NCBI GenBank assembly: GCA_946965045.2
Contig: OX337235.1
Span: 3,295,928 to 3,359,927 of the forward strand
Reading direction: 5' to 3'
Length of the DNA: 64,000 nucleotides
DNA from: Epithemia pelagica
Lineage: Eukaryota; Bacillariophyta; Bacillariophyceae; Surirellales; Surirellaceae
This document shows positions 54,526-64,000 of the stretch, in pieces; the stretch's first letter is position 1, and every line of letters starts with the position of its first letter. The position numbers and the translations under genes were made by a program. The notes below the pieces were generated by a model. That model was not told the origin of the DNA. It made no database searches and saw only the letters and a program-made list of their open reading frames with translations.

Positions 54526-54627
54526 GGTTCTGAGCCCAAGTATTACGCTGTAGAAGGTTTCCCAAGGTCGTACGGTGCCAAGGGAGTGAGTGCTCTGGCG
54601 AGATAGGACAGAGAGAAGGTGAGAACA

Positions 54628-56370
54628 ATGGCGCGAGCAGAAGACTCGGCAAATGTTTCACCCGCTTCAGGAGCAGCACCGGCTAACACGGGAGACGATG
54701 AGGACTATCAAGACGCCTCAGCGGAAGACCAGACTGGAACCGACAATCGAGAATCCGACTTTGGATTCCGAACACTCGACGAAACGCTTCAGGGTCTTAA
54801 TGAGAGAAGACAGAGAAGAACAAGCGATGAAAACAACTCGGATAAGAGTTCAAAGAGCGATGACTACCCGTTAGATACAGATACCCGATTCATGGTTGGG
54901 GGACTGGCAATTGAACTGGTGGAACCAGGTTCAAGGGGATATGGTGTCGCAGATCAAGGACCTTTATATCGGAAAGAAAACAGGGAGAAGATGTCCTCGG
55001 AGAAGAAACAAGATCTCTTCAAGGAAGCCGTGAAGACATCGCAAACAAAATATACTTTCACGAGTATGAGTTTGACCGATGAAAAGAAGTTGGATGAGTG
55101 TTATAACACTGCCATCATGATTTCCAAGACCAAGGACACGCACATGGTTTATGATATGCATGACGTGTTCACGATTGTGTTTCCCAAGTTGAAAGGATCC
55201 CGGAGTATCGAATCTCGTACTGTAGATCTATATTTAAATTATGAGGAAGTTACTCCTGATGAAGTTGCAGCAAGTTGTGAATGGTATCGCCGCTGGACCA
55301 AGAAGGATTGGTACCGGGAGAATTTGGTACTAACCTACAAGCATCTGGAAAATAACATGACTCAAAGTCTGTTTGAAAAATGCTACGAGCAGTTTGAGAC
55401 TTACCCTACCATTCAACAAGGGGGTCCTCTGCTCTTCGTCATTATGATGAACATCCTGGTTTCAAGTTCGGAAGCCGCTATTGATCACTTGAAAGATTTG
55501 GTTAAGAATTTGAAGATTAATGAGTTTCAGGGTGAAAATGTTCTTCGTGTTGTAAGTTTGATCCGTGGTGCACACAAGCGCTTGAAATGGGTCAAGAAAG
55601 TTCCAGAGCGCTTTAATCAGCAGGTGCTAAAAGTCATGCAAACTTCATCCGTTGGCAAATTTAACTCTTACTTCCGCTATATCGAGCAAACTTACACAAT
55701 GGCACGGGACATTGGGAAACTTCAAGGGGATCCTGATGACACTGGTGGTTTGGAAGTTGATGTTCTACTTCGCTTAGCCGAAACTAAGTATAATGAATTA
55801 TGCAGCAGCAATGACTGGCACGGTTCTAAAACGAAAGGAAAGAACTCTGTGTTCAATGCCCAAGAAGATGCCAAGAAAGCTGCCAATACTGCCTCTTCTG
55901 GCAATGGCAAGCCCCAACCAATTTGTTGGAATTGTGGAAAGCCGGGACATACGGCACCGAAGTGCACGGAACCCCGCAACGAACAGAAGATTGCTGCGAA
56001 CAAAGAGAAGTTTGGTTCGAAAAAGGCAGCCAATGGGACGAGTTCCTCAAATTCTGGAGCAGGTGGTGCATCCGGAAAATGGGCGCCTCCAAAGTCGGAC
56101 GAACGAAATCGACGCGTAATTGATGGAAAACATATGTTTTACAACCATCGCACGCGTCGCTGGGTTCCGGATCGGACGCATTCTTCAAACCAAGATGCGA
56201 GTGCTCATGCCGCGCGAGCCGACAACGCCAGCACGACCAGCACGCTCACTGGAGCGACTGGTACTGTGGCTGGTTCTACTGTCAATCGCGCTGAGCTCGA
56301 TGCTGCAGTCGCAAACGTGGCACGCTCCGTCGATCAGTCGCTCCGCAGTCTCGTGGAGCATTTCTCCTGA
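54628..56370 (+). CDS. Copia Gag, element 2 (580 aa)
   Basis: The ORF starts at ATG 54628 and ends with TGA 56368-56370. The first 90 residues are acidic and polar. A helical middle part (about residues 110-400) resembles copia capsid regions. A zinc knuckle CWNCGKPGHTAPKC (C433, C436, H441, C446; CX2CX4HX4C) lies near residue 440, followed by a Lys/Gly/Ser-rich stretch and the segment DGKHMFYNHRTRRW. It should form the particle and bind RNA. Its stop overlaps the ATG of pol by one base. Confidence 0.9.
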   Translation: MARAEDSANVSPASGAAPANTGDDEDYQDASAEDQTGTDNRESDFGFRTLDETLQGLNERRQRRTSDENNSDKSSKSDDYPLDTDTRFMVGGLAIELVEPGSRGYGVADQGPLYRKENREKMSSEKKQDLFKEAVKTSQTKYTFTSMSLTDEKKLDECYNTAIMISKTKDTHMVYDMHDVFTIVFPKLKGSRSIESRTVDLYLNYEEVTPDEVAASCEWYRRWTKKDWYRENLVLTYKHLENNMTQSLFEKCYEQFETYPTIQQGGPLLFVIMMNILVSSSEAAIDHLKDLVKNLKINEFQGENVLRVVSLIRGAHKRLKWVKKVPERFNQQVLKVMQTSSVGKFNSYFRYIEQTYTMARDIGKLQGDPDDTGGLEVDVLLRLAETKYNELCSSNDWHGSKTKGKNSVFNAQEDAKKAANTASSGNGKPQPICWNCGKPGHTAPKCTEPRNEQKIAANKEKFGSKKAANGTSSSNSGAGGASGKWAPPKSDERNRRVIDGKHMFYNHRTRRWVPDRTHSSNQDASAHAARADNASTTSTLTGATGTVAGSTVNRAELDAAVANVARSVDQSLRSLVEHFS

Positions 56371-59300
56371 TGGGGTGGCCACTGGGTGGCGTCTTTGGAC
56401 GGTCCATCTGGTGTAGGCCGCCCCTATCATCGCTATGGTCCCAGGAGGGAAACCTGGGTGACCTCTATCTTCTCATCCTTACTCGACTGTGCGCTCATGA
56501 GGGGGATGGGAGACCTATTTTGGCTTTCTCTACCGTGGTTATTCCTACTGTATCTCGCCTTGTTCATAGGCCTTTGTTGTGCCATGAGCTTAATCTTCCC
56601 TTTATGCTCACAGGGAATGTGAATCACATGGGACTTACCTTCGAAGATGCAACGATGCTGGGTGATGGATATTCCGTCAAGTCGGCCTTGTCCACGGCAA
56701 ATCACAGTGGCTTGATGAATGTGGCCGACGAGACTAACCAGAACTTGACGGCATCGCAAAAGGAGCTCTTGCTGTGGCACTGGAAGCTTGGCCATGCCAA
56801 CATGCAATGGATTCAGACGCTCTGTCGAGATCCAAAAGCAAACAGTCGACGGTTAGTGTTGGAGACAAAAGAAGCAAAGACAACAAGTTGCGTCATACCT
56901 TTATGCGCCGCTTGTATGCTCGGGAAGCAACATCGCCGGACGCCTCATTCGAATCACGGTGGATTGGTGGATGGGAAAGACAGTATGCTCAAGAGGGAGC
57001 ACCTTCAACCAGGAGATTGCGTTTCGATTGATCAATACGAATCCACGATTCGTGGCCGTCTTCCTCACACGTATGGCAAAGAGAGGACCGAAGAACAGTA
57101 TAGAGGGGGAACTCTGTTTGTCGATCATGCCTCTGGCATGATCTTCTTGGCAAACCAAGTGTCCCTTCGCGTTGGTGAGACGATCAGTTCGAAGAAGAAG
57201 TTTGAGCGGTTCGCGGATGAATACGGTGTCAAGATACGAGAGTACCGCGCCGATAATGCTCCGTTTGGCCGAGAAGAATTTCTGAACCATGTACACGGAA
57301 ATGGTCAACGTATCAGCTTCTCAGGCGTTGGGGCACATCACCAGAATGGAGTCGCGGAAAGGGCAGTAAAGACCACGATGTCTTGGGCCCGTACTATGTT
57401 ACTACACGCGACCATTCACTGGCCCGAGCAAATGCACTTGCACCTTTGGCCCTTTGCCGTTGAGCACGCCGTCTGGCTATGGAACCACCTTCCGAATCGC
57501 CGGACGAACATCGCTCCACTCGAAATCTTCTCTGGCATCACATTCTCCGATTTTCACCACCTTCAGCGGAGTCACGTATGGGGATGTCCTGTGTATGTCC
57601 TGGACCCCAAGCTTCAAGACGGCAAGAAGTTGCCTAAATGGCAAGCCAAGGCACGACGTGGTCAGTTTCTTGGGATCTCGCCCGACCATTCTACTACTGT
57701 TGGTCGCATACTCAATCTTCGTTCGGGATTCATCAGCTCACAATATCATGTGGTCTACGATGATTTATTTTCTACGGTCCCTAATGCCGATTCTGGCGGA
57801 CTCTTAGATGAGCCAAATTTGAACGGTGACTTTTGGCAACGCCTGCTAGCGGCAGGCACTGAATCTAACCTGCCTGACGAGGATGATGATGATGGTAATT
57901 TGGAGCTTGGAGACGAGTGGATGACCGATTCCGAGATTGCGGAACGGCATGCCCGACGTCAGTCACGTCCTCCTCGTCCCTTGCCCACTCCTCCTTTACC
58001 CATTGTTCCTGTTCCAACGTCTGTTGACGGGGGGAGAGGCAGAGGCCGCGCCACAAGGAACCATGTCCGATTCCAACCTCCACTGGAACAGCCAACAGAG
58101 CGAGGGCAAGAACCAGAACCACCTGCAGAACCCGGTGAATTGCCAAGTCAAGATCAAACAGGTGGATTGTTGCCTCCAGAGGGAGCTTCAAATGGTAAAT
58201 TGTTGCCTCCAGAGGGAGAAGCCGACGAAGCAGAACATGAGATCGTTTTCGAAGACGACTCCGACGATGACAGCACGACAAGACAAGAAGAGATTGAACG
58301 CCGTAATAGGCATTTTGCCGAACCCGATCAAGAATCACATGGGAGAGGCAAAAGAGAACGTCGTCCCAATCGTCACTTGTTCGATGAGCGATTGTGGGCA
58401 TCGACTGCTTACTTTCCTCGTGGGTCAACAAGGCCAAAGCAAAAAGTGAGACGAGAGCTGTTAAATGCACAGTTCCTCCAATCCCTTACCTGGGACACTC
58501 TGACCAGCGCAATCGCGTCCAAATCCAAAGACCTATTGGCAATGGACCTGTGGCTGGATCGTCATACGGATCCGGACACACGCTGGATTGAAGAGATGCA
58601 TCCTATGGCATTGGCAACCAAGGCCGATGCTGCAGACAATCCCTCATGGGAACAAGCCATGAACGGTCCCGATAAAGACGGGTACTGGGAGGCTTGCAAG
58701 AAAGAATACAACACGCTTCATGAGAAGATGAAAGCATGGGAAGTCGTGGCAAGAGAGACATGGATGAATGTCTTACCTGGCACATGGGCGTTCAAGTGCA
58801 AACGGTATCCCGATGGATCCGTACGCAAATTGAAAGCACGGTTTTGTGCACGGGGGGACAAACAAGTTGAAGGCGTCGATTTCTTCGACACGTTTGCACC
58901 CGTTGTGAATTGGACGACTGTGCGCCTGATGATGATTCTTTCCATCATTTTGAATCTGTCCACGGTACAAGTGGATTACACGGCAGCATTTGTACATGCG
59001 CCGATTGACAAGGATCCCAATTGGGATAAGATGACAGAAGCAGAACAAAAGAAAAGTGGCGTGTATGTTGAGATGCCGAGAGGGTTTGCGCAACCAGGGA
59101 AAGTCTTGAAACTTACACGATCGTTGTATGGCCTAAAGCAGGCGCCACGCAACTTCTTCCTTCATCTGAAAAGCAAATTGGAACAAGTCGGACTCAAGTC
59201 GCAGGAACACATCGATCCGTGCCTGTTTATGTCCGACAAAATCATCGTGCTGGTCTATGTGGACGACACATTGATTTACAGCCCCAAACGCGAGTGGATT

Positions 59301-60266
59301 GATGAGTTTCTTGGAAAACTCCAGAATCAACAAAACGTGACACTCGAGATCGAAGACAGTGTAGCCGGATTTCTCGGCGTACACATTGAACGCAACGATA
59401 GTGATGGTACTATCACGTTGACGCAGAAGGGCCTTATCAAGCGAATTGTAGAGGCTCTCCAACTTGGAGACAAACCCATGAAAAGGACACCAGCATCGAA
59501 GGATCCTCTGGTGGCAAACAAAAATGGGACTCCAGCACAGTGCAAATTCAGCTATCCAAGCGTTATTGGAATGCTGCAATACTTGCAAGCACATTCAAGA
59601 CCCGACATCACATATGCCGTCAGTCAATGTGCACGATACACCCATGATCCTAAGACAACACACGAAGAAGCGTTAGAGAGGATTGGGCAATATCTGAAAG
59701 GAACAATGGAGAAAGGGCTCATTCTCCGTCCAACTTACGACAATCTCAACGTTGATTGTTACGTTGATGCAGACTTCGCGGGTCTGTGGCCACATGAGGA
59801 TAAGATGGATCCGTCATGTGTCAAGAGCCGAACTGGGTTTGCCATCTGCATCGCAAACTGTCCAGTTATTTGGCAAAGCAAGTTGCAATCGGATATTGCA
59901 ACATCAACAATGGAGGCGGAATACACAGCGCTCAGTGTGGCGATGAAATCTGTGTTGCCTCTTTTGGATCTTTTGAAAACTGTGGCACGAGGTGTCGGCA
60001 TGACAGAAGATCAGAGAACGAAATTCAAGACCACAGTGTGGGAAGATAACAATGGTGCCCTGACGCTCGCGAATATGGAGCCGGGCAGGTTTACACCAAG
60101 ATCAAAGTTCTATGCGATACGAATGCACTGGTTTCGATCGCACTTAAAGCCAAATCGAGTCACGGTTGAAAAGATCGAGACATCGAAACAACGGGCAGAC
60201 ATCATGACAAAGGGTCTGACGAAAGATACATTTGAAACAATTCGGAAGCTACTGTGTGGATGGTAG
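56370..60266 (+). CDS. Copia Pol, element 2 (integrase, reverse transcriptase, RNase H; 1298 aa)
   Basis: The ATG at 56370 overlaps the gag stop as TGATG; pol is in the -1 frame relative to gag. The first 90 residues match nothing I know and contain no D-S/T-G protease motif. Next come a zinc-type segment (HWKLGH...CVIPLCAAC), the integrase core (D221, D295, E330), an acidic Pro-rich linker with a duplicated LLPPEG motif, reverse transcriptase (D869 in VDYTAAF; YVDD with D965/D966) and RNase H (D1133, E1184, D1226). All catalytic acids are present and the frame is unbroken. Confidence 0.92.
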   Translation: MGWPLGGVFGRSIWCRPPLSSLWSQEGNLGDLYLLILTRLCAHEGDGRPILAFSTVVIPTVSRLVHRPLLCHELNLPFMLTGNVNHMGLTFEDATMLGDGYSVKSALSTANHSGLMNVADETNQNLTASQKELLLWHWKLGHANMQWIQTLCRDPKANSRRLVLETKEAKTTSCVIPLCAACMLGKQHRRTPHSNHGGLVDGKDSMLKREHLQPGDCVSIDQYESTIRGRLPHTYGKERTEEQYRGGTLFVDHASGMIFLANQVSLRVGETISSKKKFERFADEYGVKIREYRADNAPFGREEFLNHVHGNGQRISFSGVGAHHQNGVAERAVKTTMSWARTMLLHATIHWPEQMHLHLWPFAVEHAVWLWNHLPNRRTNIAPLEIFSGITFSDFHHLQRSHVWGCPVYVLDPKLQDGKKLPKWQAKARRGQFLGISPDHSTTVGRILNLRSGFISSQYHVVYDDLFSTVPNADSGGLLDEPNLNGDFWQRLLAAGTESNLPDEDDDDGNLELGDEWMTDSEIAERHARRQSRPPRPLPTPPLPIVPVPTSVDGGRGRGRATRNHVRFQPPLEQPTERGQEPEPPAEPGELPSQDQTGGLLPPEGASNGKLLPPEGEADEAEHEIVFEDDSDDDSTTRQEEIERRNRHFAEPDQESHGRGKRERRPNRHLFDERLWASTAYFPRGSTRPKQKVRRELLNAQFLQSLTWDTLTSAIASKSKDLLAMDLWLDRHTDPDTRWIEEMHPMALATKADAADNPSWEQAMNGPDKDGYWEACKKEYNTLHEKMKAWEVVARETWMNVLPGTWAFKCKRYPDGSVRKLKARFCARGDKQVEGVDFFDTFAPVVNWTTVRLMMILSIILNLSTVQVDYTAAFVHAPIDKDPNWDKMTEAEQKKSGVYVEMPRGFAQPGKVLKLTRSLYGLKQAPRNFFLHLKSKLEQVGLKSQEHIDPCLFMSDKIIVLVYVDDTLIYSPKREWIDEFLGKLQNQQNVTLEIEDSVAGFLGVHIERNDSDGTITLTQKGLIKRIVEALQLGDKPMKRTPASKDPLVANKNGTPAQCKFSYPSVIGMLQYLQAHSRPDITYAVSQCARYTHDPKTTHEEALERIGQYLKGTMEKGLILRPTYDNLNVDCYVDADFAGLWPHEDKMDPSCVKSRTGFAICIANCPVIWQSKLQSDIATSTMEAEYTALSVAMKSVLPLLDLLKTVARGVGMTEDQRTKFKTTVWEDNNGALTLANMEPGRFTPRSKFYAIRMHWFRSHLKPNRVTVEKIETSKQRADIMTKGLTKDTFETIRKLLCGW

Positions 60267-60291
60267 CCGAGATATTGCGCTTGAGAGGGAG

Positions 60292-60529
60292 TGCGAGTAT
60301 AGCTAGGGTAGCAAGCTTATACTCGGCAACAAGACTCATCAATCACGAATGATGAGCGACGTAAATGTGAACGAGTGGATGGAATGACTCATCCAAAAGA
60401 TATTGAAGAAAAGATCCAAGTGAATTTAGTGAGAATTTAGGACTAACATAATAGTGATTATCAGAATAAGTATCCTTTTTACGGATTGCTCAATGGGAAA
60501 GAGACCGCCGTTCTTTTCCACTACTCGCA
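60292..60529 (+). repeat. 3' LTR of copia element 2
   Basis: Identical to 54288-54525 (offset 6004). It follows the pol stop by 25 bp including the purine tract, and is followed by GTACT, the target duplication. Confidence 0.95.
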
Positions 60530-62319
60530 GTACTCGTACAAAAGTGGCGACAGTCCAGAAACGAGTACCACAATCAAGAGAGATTTCAAACCTTACCATG
60601 AATTTTCTCTCCGTCCCTTTCTGTCCGATATCTGCGTTTGGAAACCGAACCATCACAGTCATGTCCGGTCTGACTGTTGGCTTTACCGGGTCGTACATCT
60701 TTTCACAAACCATTTTACGCGGTGGATTGGTATTTGTATCATGGCCCTGTACCTCTTTTTTGTCCTATCTCCCCTGAATTTGTTGGAATGGTCACCCCTC
60801 TTTTTCTTGGACAGTACCTTGATTTTTATCGGCTACGATCTCTTGTACGAATGGTTGATTGAAATTCGAGACCGCATCTTGTGGTTTGAGTACGCGCTCA
60901 TTTGGGGCACCTTTGTGGCCATTCAAATCGTGGGGGTTGATGTCGGAATTTTGGTTGGTGTCGTGTCGGCCATGGTGGAACAGGCCTTGTCCACGGCGCA
61001 AACCACCACGGTCCTGTGTGTCCCCAAACGATCCAAGGCGGTCTGGAGTCGCGAGGAAATGCAACTCTTGCATCGACATGTCTATCAACAAAATGACAGT
61101 ACACGTCCCATTGTCACGTTGGAATTGATGGGACCAGTCTTTTTTGGCTCCGCCCTCTATCTCATGGAACGACTCTTGCACGAAGTGGGCCTTTCGACGA
61201 CCCTCGACCATGGCAACAACCACAACAACACCAAGGAAAGGATACAGAGCAACGGAAATGACACAAGGACGGACAATGGGCCATTCAAGGGATCCCCCGC
61301 CATTCCCCATAGTCCACGGACGTCGCCGTACTTTGTGGCGCTCAACAAACGACCGTCCTTGTTTCATCAAGACGTTGCGTCGACCGTCTCCCACGGCCCC
61401 AACCATCACACGACCACTAGTGGCGGCTCGATTCCCCGGTGCAGTCCTCCCAAATATTGCGTCTTGGATTTGACGCAAGTGTCCAACATGGATGCCTCGT
61501 CGGCTCGTTCGTGCTTTGTTCAGTTTGCCAAATTGTGCAGTCAAGAGGGTATTACGGTCTGTGCCTCGGGTGCTACACCCCGCATTGCCTGGATGCTACG
61601 GACGCATCAAGCCGCGTATCCACTCCAAGAGGAAGAAGAACGAATCAAGGCGACCTTGTGGCACGTGACAAAAACATGCTCGACCACCACCTCCTCCAAA
61701 TCCTTGCAATCCCCGACGTTCCAACACCCCAAAGTGGACAAGATTCTCCTATTTCATACCACCCATGAAGCCTTGGAGTTTTGTGAAGCAAGTTTGATTC
61801 ATGAATTTCAAAGTCAATCCACGTCGTTGTCCCAGACTAGTTCATCCGTCATGTCGGCGTCCCTAGGTTCGGCCAACAAGGACACGACACTCTCTTCCAT
61901 TTTGGGACGATTTCTCTTGGCCGGTTCCATTGCCACGGGCTACTCCCCCGAGGAGCTGCTCATTATTTTACAACGACTCGACAGTCAACGATACCATTCG
62001 GAATTGGAGTACCAGGCGGGCGAGAAAATCATGGCCCAAGATACCCGACCGGAATCCTTTTATGTCGTGCTGGAAGGAGCAGTGGCCAGTGGTGCCGCCA
62101 CGCCCGAATCCGTTCAACGACATCGACAACCCATTGTGTCGGGAGCCGGGCCCGTGCACTTGACGCAAAGTTCGAGTTTTACCAATTTGCTGGATGCGCT
62201 ACCACTGGCATTTGGAGGACGGGGACAGGACGGTGCGGAATTCACAGCGACGACGACGACGACCGCAAACCCGACCGGAATACCGCCACCACGCCAACCA
62301 TTTCATCCCACCACAGTCC

Positions 62320-64000
62320 TCCGCAGACATGTCTACCGACGGCCAACTCTCAGCTCTCTCTTGACATGTCCCGTGTACGTTGCTTCTTGATTCACTCTCG
62401 CGAACAGTATCCTATTCCATTATCGGACTACTGTAACTCCAATGCTTATCTCCTTCATGTATATCTTGGATCACGACGCAGAGGAGTTGTACAAAGAACA
62501 TTTCGTTGCTTTCTTCCTGGTTTCCACCTTTTCCGTTTCGTGCGTTGCACAGTTTCTTGTCAAATCAGAGACTCAAAAGAAATAGGAGGACTTAGACATG
62601 AAAGAACGGATTTACTCCTAGTATTTAGTTGCTTGTCGCAGAAACGGTGATGAAAGGTGCAAACTTGTCAAGCGACGTCTGCTACGTTTTACGTTTGCCA
62701 AAAGAGCCATCCCTTTATTCTCACAAAGTTGTGCCAAGTACCCTCTACTGTCTCTCTGAAGGCGTTCAGAGTAACCAGAAATCAGAAACGACTCTCTTCA
62801 CGTTTTAGGGTCCGGTGTCCGTTCCTCCTTCATCATTCCATTAATCGACCATCATCTAGATTGGAGAATGAGGTGGAAAGGTAGGTGGGATAGTTTCTTT
62901 CCTCAAAATACACCTTAGAGGCCAAACCATTCATATGTTAATTAGCAAAGAATACCTTGTAGCAACAAGAACGCTTGAGCAATCCATTTGGCAGAGCGCT
63001 TCTTTGCTGCTGACGTACTTTTCTTCTAGATTCACAGAAAAATCTTGAGAAGGCTTCATTCTTCGAGAAATGCAATGAATAACGAATCCCATCCTTGCTC
63101 TTTTGGAAAATATTCATAAGCTTACTACGGTAGGTAGTTATGCTATTGTCGTGGTAATCAGCAGTCTTCTCAACCAAAGGATACCGAAAAACCCATGTGA
63201 CTTGGAAAACAGAAAACAAGAGGACGCCGAAAGAGAGGATGGAATGGGTGTCTATTTCCGATCACACCAAGAAAGGAATCGTATCACAGTCGCCAGGTAA
63301 GAGATGGATCCTCCATGAAACGCCTTGTGTACCATCGACTGTCATATGAAGTCCAAGGCTTGCCTCAGATTGGCCTTGGCGCTCTTTTCAGTGCTAGAGT
63401 TTCCCGACTGCTGCCTACCACGGAGCCTGCAGTCAGTCGACAGTTTTTATTCCAATGGATGGATATGAGAAGTGCTTGCTAGTTGCAAACAAGTGGTGAA
63501 GAACCATGGCATCCAAAGCATCGATTTTGTGTTTGCCACATGCCGTGGACAAAGACCAATTGACGCCAGTACGACAACTGCTCATTGGCAATTGGCATTG
63601 GAATTCACTCACCATTTTGGACACGCGGTCCGTCAAAGACATTCTGGTTCTCCAATTGATACAACCCACCCGTTGTACCCATTCCAAGACGACTAATGCC
63701 AATCACCAATACCAATACGACGAGTAGTCCACAAGTAGAAATAGTAGGATGGTGACGGAACACGTCATGTTTACTCACAGCAATTGTGGAAGATCTCGCC
63801 CATTCATCCAACGCAACTAGAGTAGGGCAATAAGATGAATAAGTGGAATTAGGTGCTCCTCGTTTGCTGATCTGACCACCACTAGATTATCGAAAGCAAT
63901 TCATGGTCTACTGGCGTTTCTTGGTTATGCACTCGCTACTGTCTTTTGGTTGACAAGTGAGTTGGCTTATTATGTAAAGTCATGCTATCATTAAAGACAA
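62320..64000 (+). repeat. Second copy of the 33.3-35.0 kb segment, running off the window
   Basis: Near-identical to 33319-35001, beginning at TCCGCAGACATG. Ten bases (about 62310-62319) at the joint match neither parent. No recognisable gene. The copy continues to the last base, so the right-hand boundary is unknown. Confidence 0.93.

Larger units (their letters stand above)
54288..60529 (+). mobile_element. Ty1/copia LTR retrotransposon (element 2) inserted in SulP copy 3
   Basis: The element is 6242 bp with 238-bp LTRs that are identical on inspection, bounded by TGCGAG...CTCGCA. The flanks are ATACT (54283-54287) and GTACT (60530-60534), a 5-bp duplication with one change; the uninterrupted paralogue at 49806 onward (GTACGTACTCGTAC) shows the empty site. 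Internal parts are a gag ORF with a zinc knuckle and a pol ORF with integrase, reverse transcriptase and RNase H in copia order. The purine tract GAGAGGGAG (60283-60291) precedes the 3' LTR. No protease motif was found. It belongs to a different lineage from element 1. Confidence 0.95.
54005..62309 (+). pseudogene. SulP pseudogene, copy 3, split by copia element 2 and 3'-truncated
   Basis: The pieces are 54005-54287 and 60530-62309; copia element 2 lies between them, nine bases after the start of the former intron (GT at 54279). The copy shares the N-terminal loss, both internal deletions and the 22-bp frameshift of copy 2, so it descends from an already broken gene. It lacks the TGA found in copy 2 (GGA is kept). 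At 62309 SulP homology stops, about 300 bp before the normal end, and the sequence passes into the segment homologous to 33319 onward. Confidence 0.92.

Overview
The window is nuclear eukaryotic DNA, most likely from a pennate diatom. The signs are two Ty1/copia elements of the kind common in diatom genomes, short introns (about 80 to 130 bases, one of 360), a fused plastid-type aminodeoxychorismate synthase, an SLC4 bicarbonate transporter, a SulP transporter with STAS and cyclic-nucleotide domains, and a membrane LRR protein with a very long disordered cytosolic half. The species is inference; nothing in the window names it. No rRNA, tRNA or CRISPR was recognised.

Layout. 1-2.0 kb: no recognisable gene. 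2.0-10.4 kb: complete young copia element (element 1) with 784-bp LTRs, an AAAAG target duplication, an extra ORF and one long gag-pol ORF. 11.5-13.3 kb: secreted LPMO-like protein with a duplicated Cys-rich module. 13.7-17.6 kb (minus): PabA-PabB fusion. 18.3-19.7 kb: ELO fatty-acid elongase. 20.3-21.7 kb: methyltransferase with a possible Tat/thylakoid signal. 22.7-29.1 kb (minus): giant LRR membrane protein containing a 200-N gap. 29.7-31.0 kb: kinase-like gene with broken frame. 31.1-33.1 kb (minus): SLC4 transporter. 35.1-36.8 kb (minus): GT92-like glycosyltransferase. 36.8-40.2 kb: repeats, a GC-rich fold-back and a 1.3-kb tandem duplication. 40.7-42.7 kb (minus): sulfotransferase. 43.3-46.9 kb: intact SulP gene. 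47.8-49.0 kb (minus): a divergent papain-fold protein.

From 49.5 kb the SulP/papain-like pair is repeated in decayed form. SulP copy 2 and papain copy 2 are pseudogenes. SulP copy 3 carries a second copia element (54.3-60.5 kb), inserted 9 bases inside what was its intron. Copy 3 then breaks off at 62.3 kb into sequence that repeats 33.3-35.0 kb almost exactly, so the whole 33.3-62.3 kb block may be one unit of a roughly 29-kb duplication continuing beyond the window.

The host genes do not form an operon. Several point to membrane transport (SLC4, SulP) and to extracellular or Golgi carbohydrate chemistry (LPMO-like, GT92, sulfotransferase). The most notable items are the papain-fold protein with all four catalytic positions matched, the start-codon-less accessory ORF and chromodomain-like module of element 1, the protease-less element 2 with a TGATG gag/pol junction, and the nested duplication history. 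Coordinates of exons come from reading splice junctions by eye.
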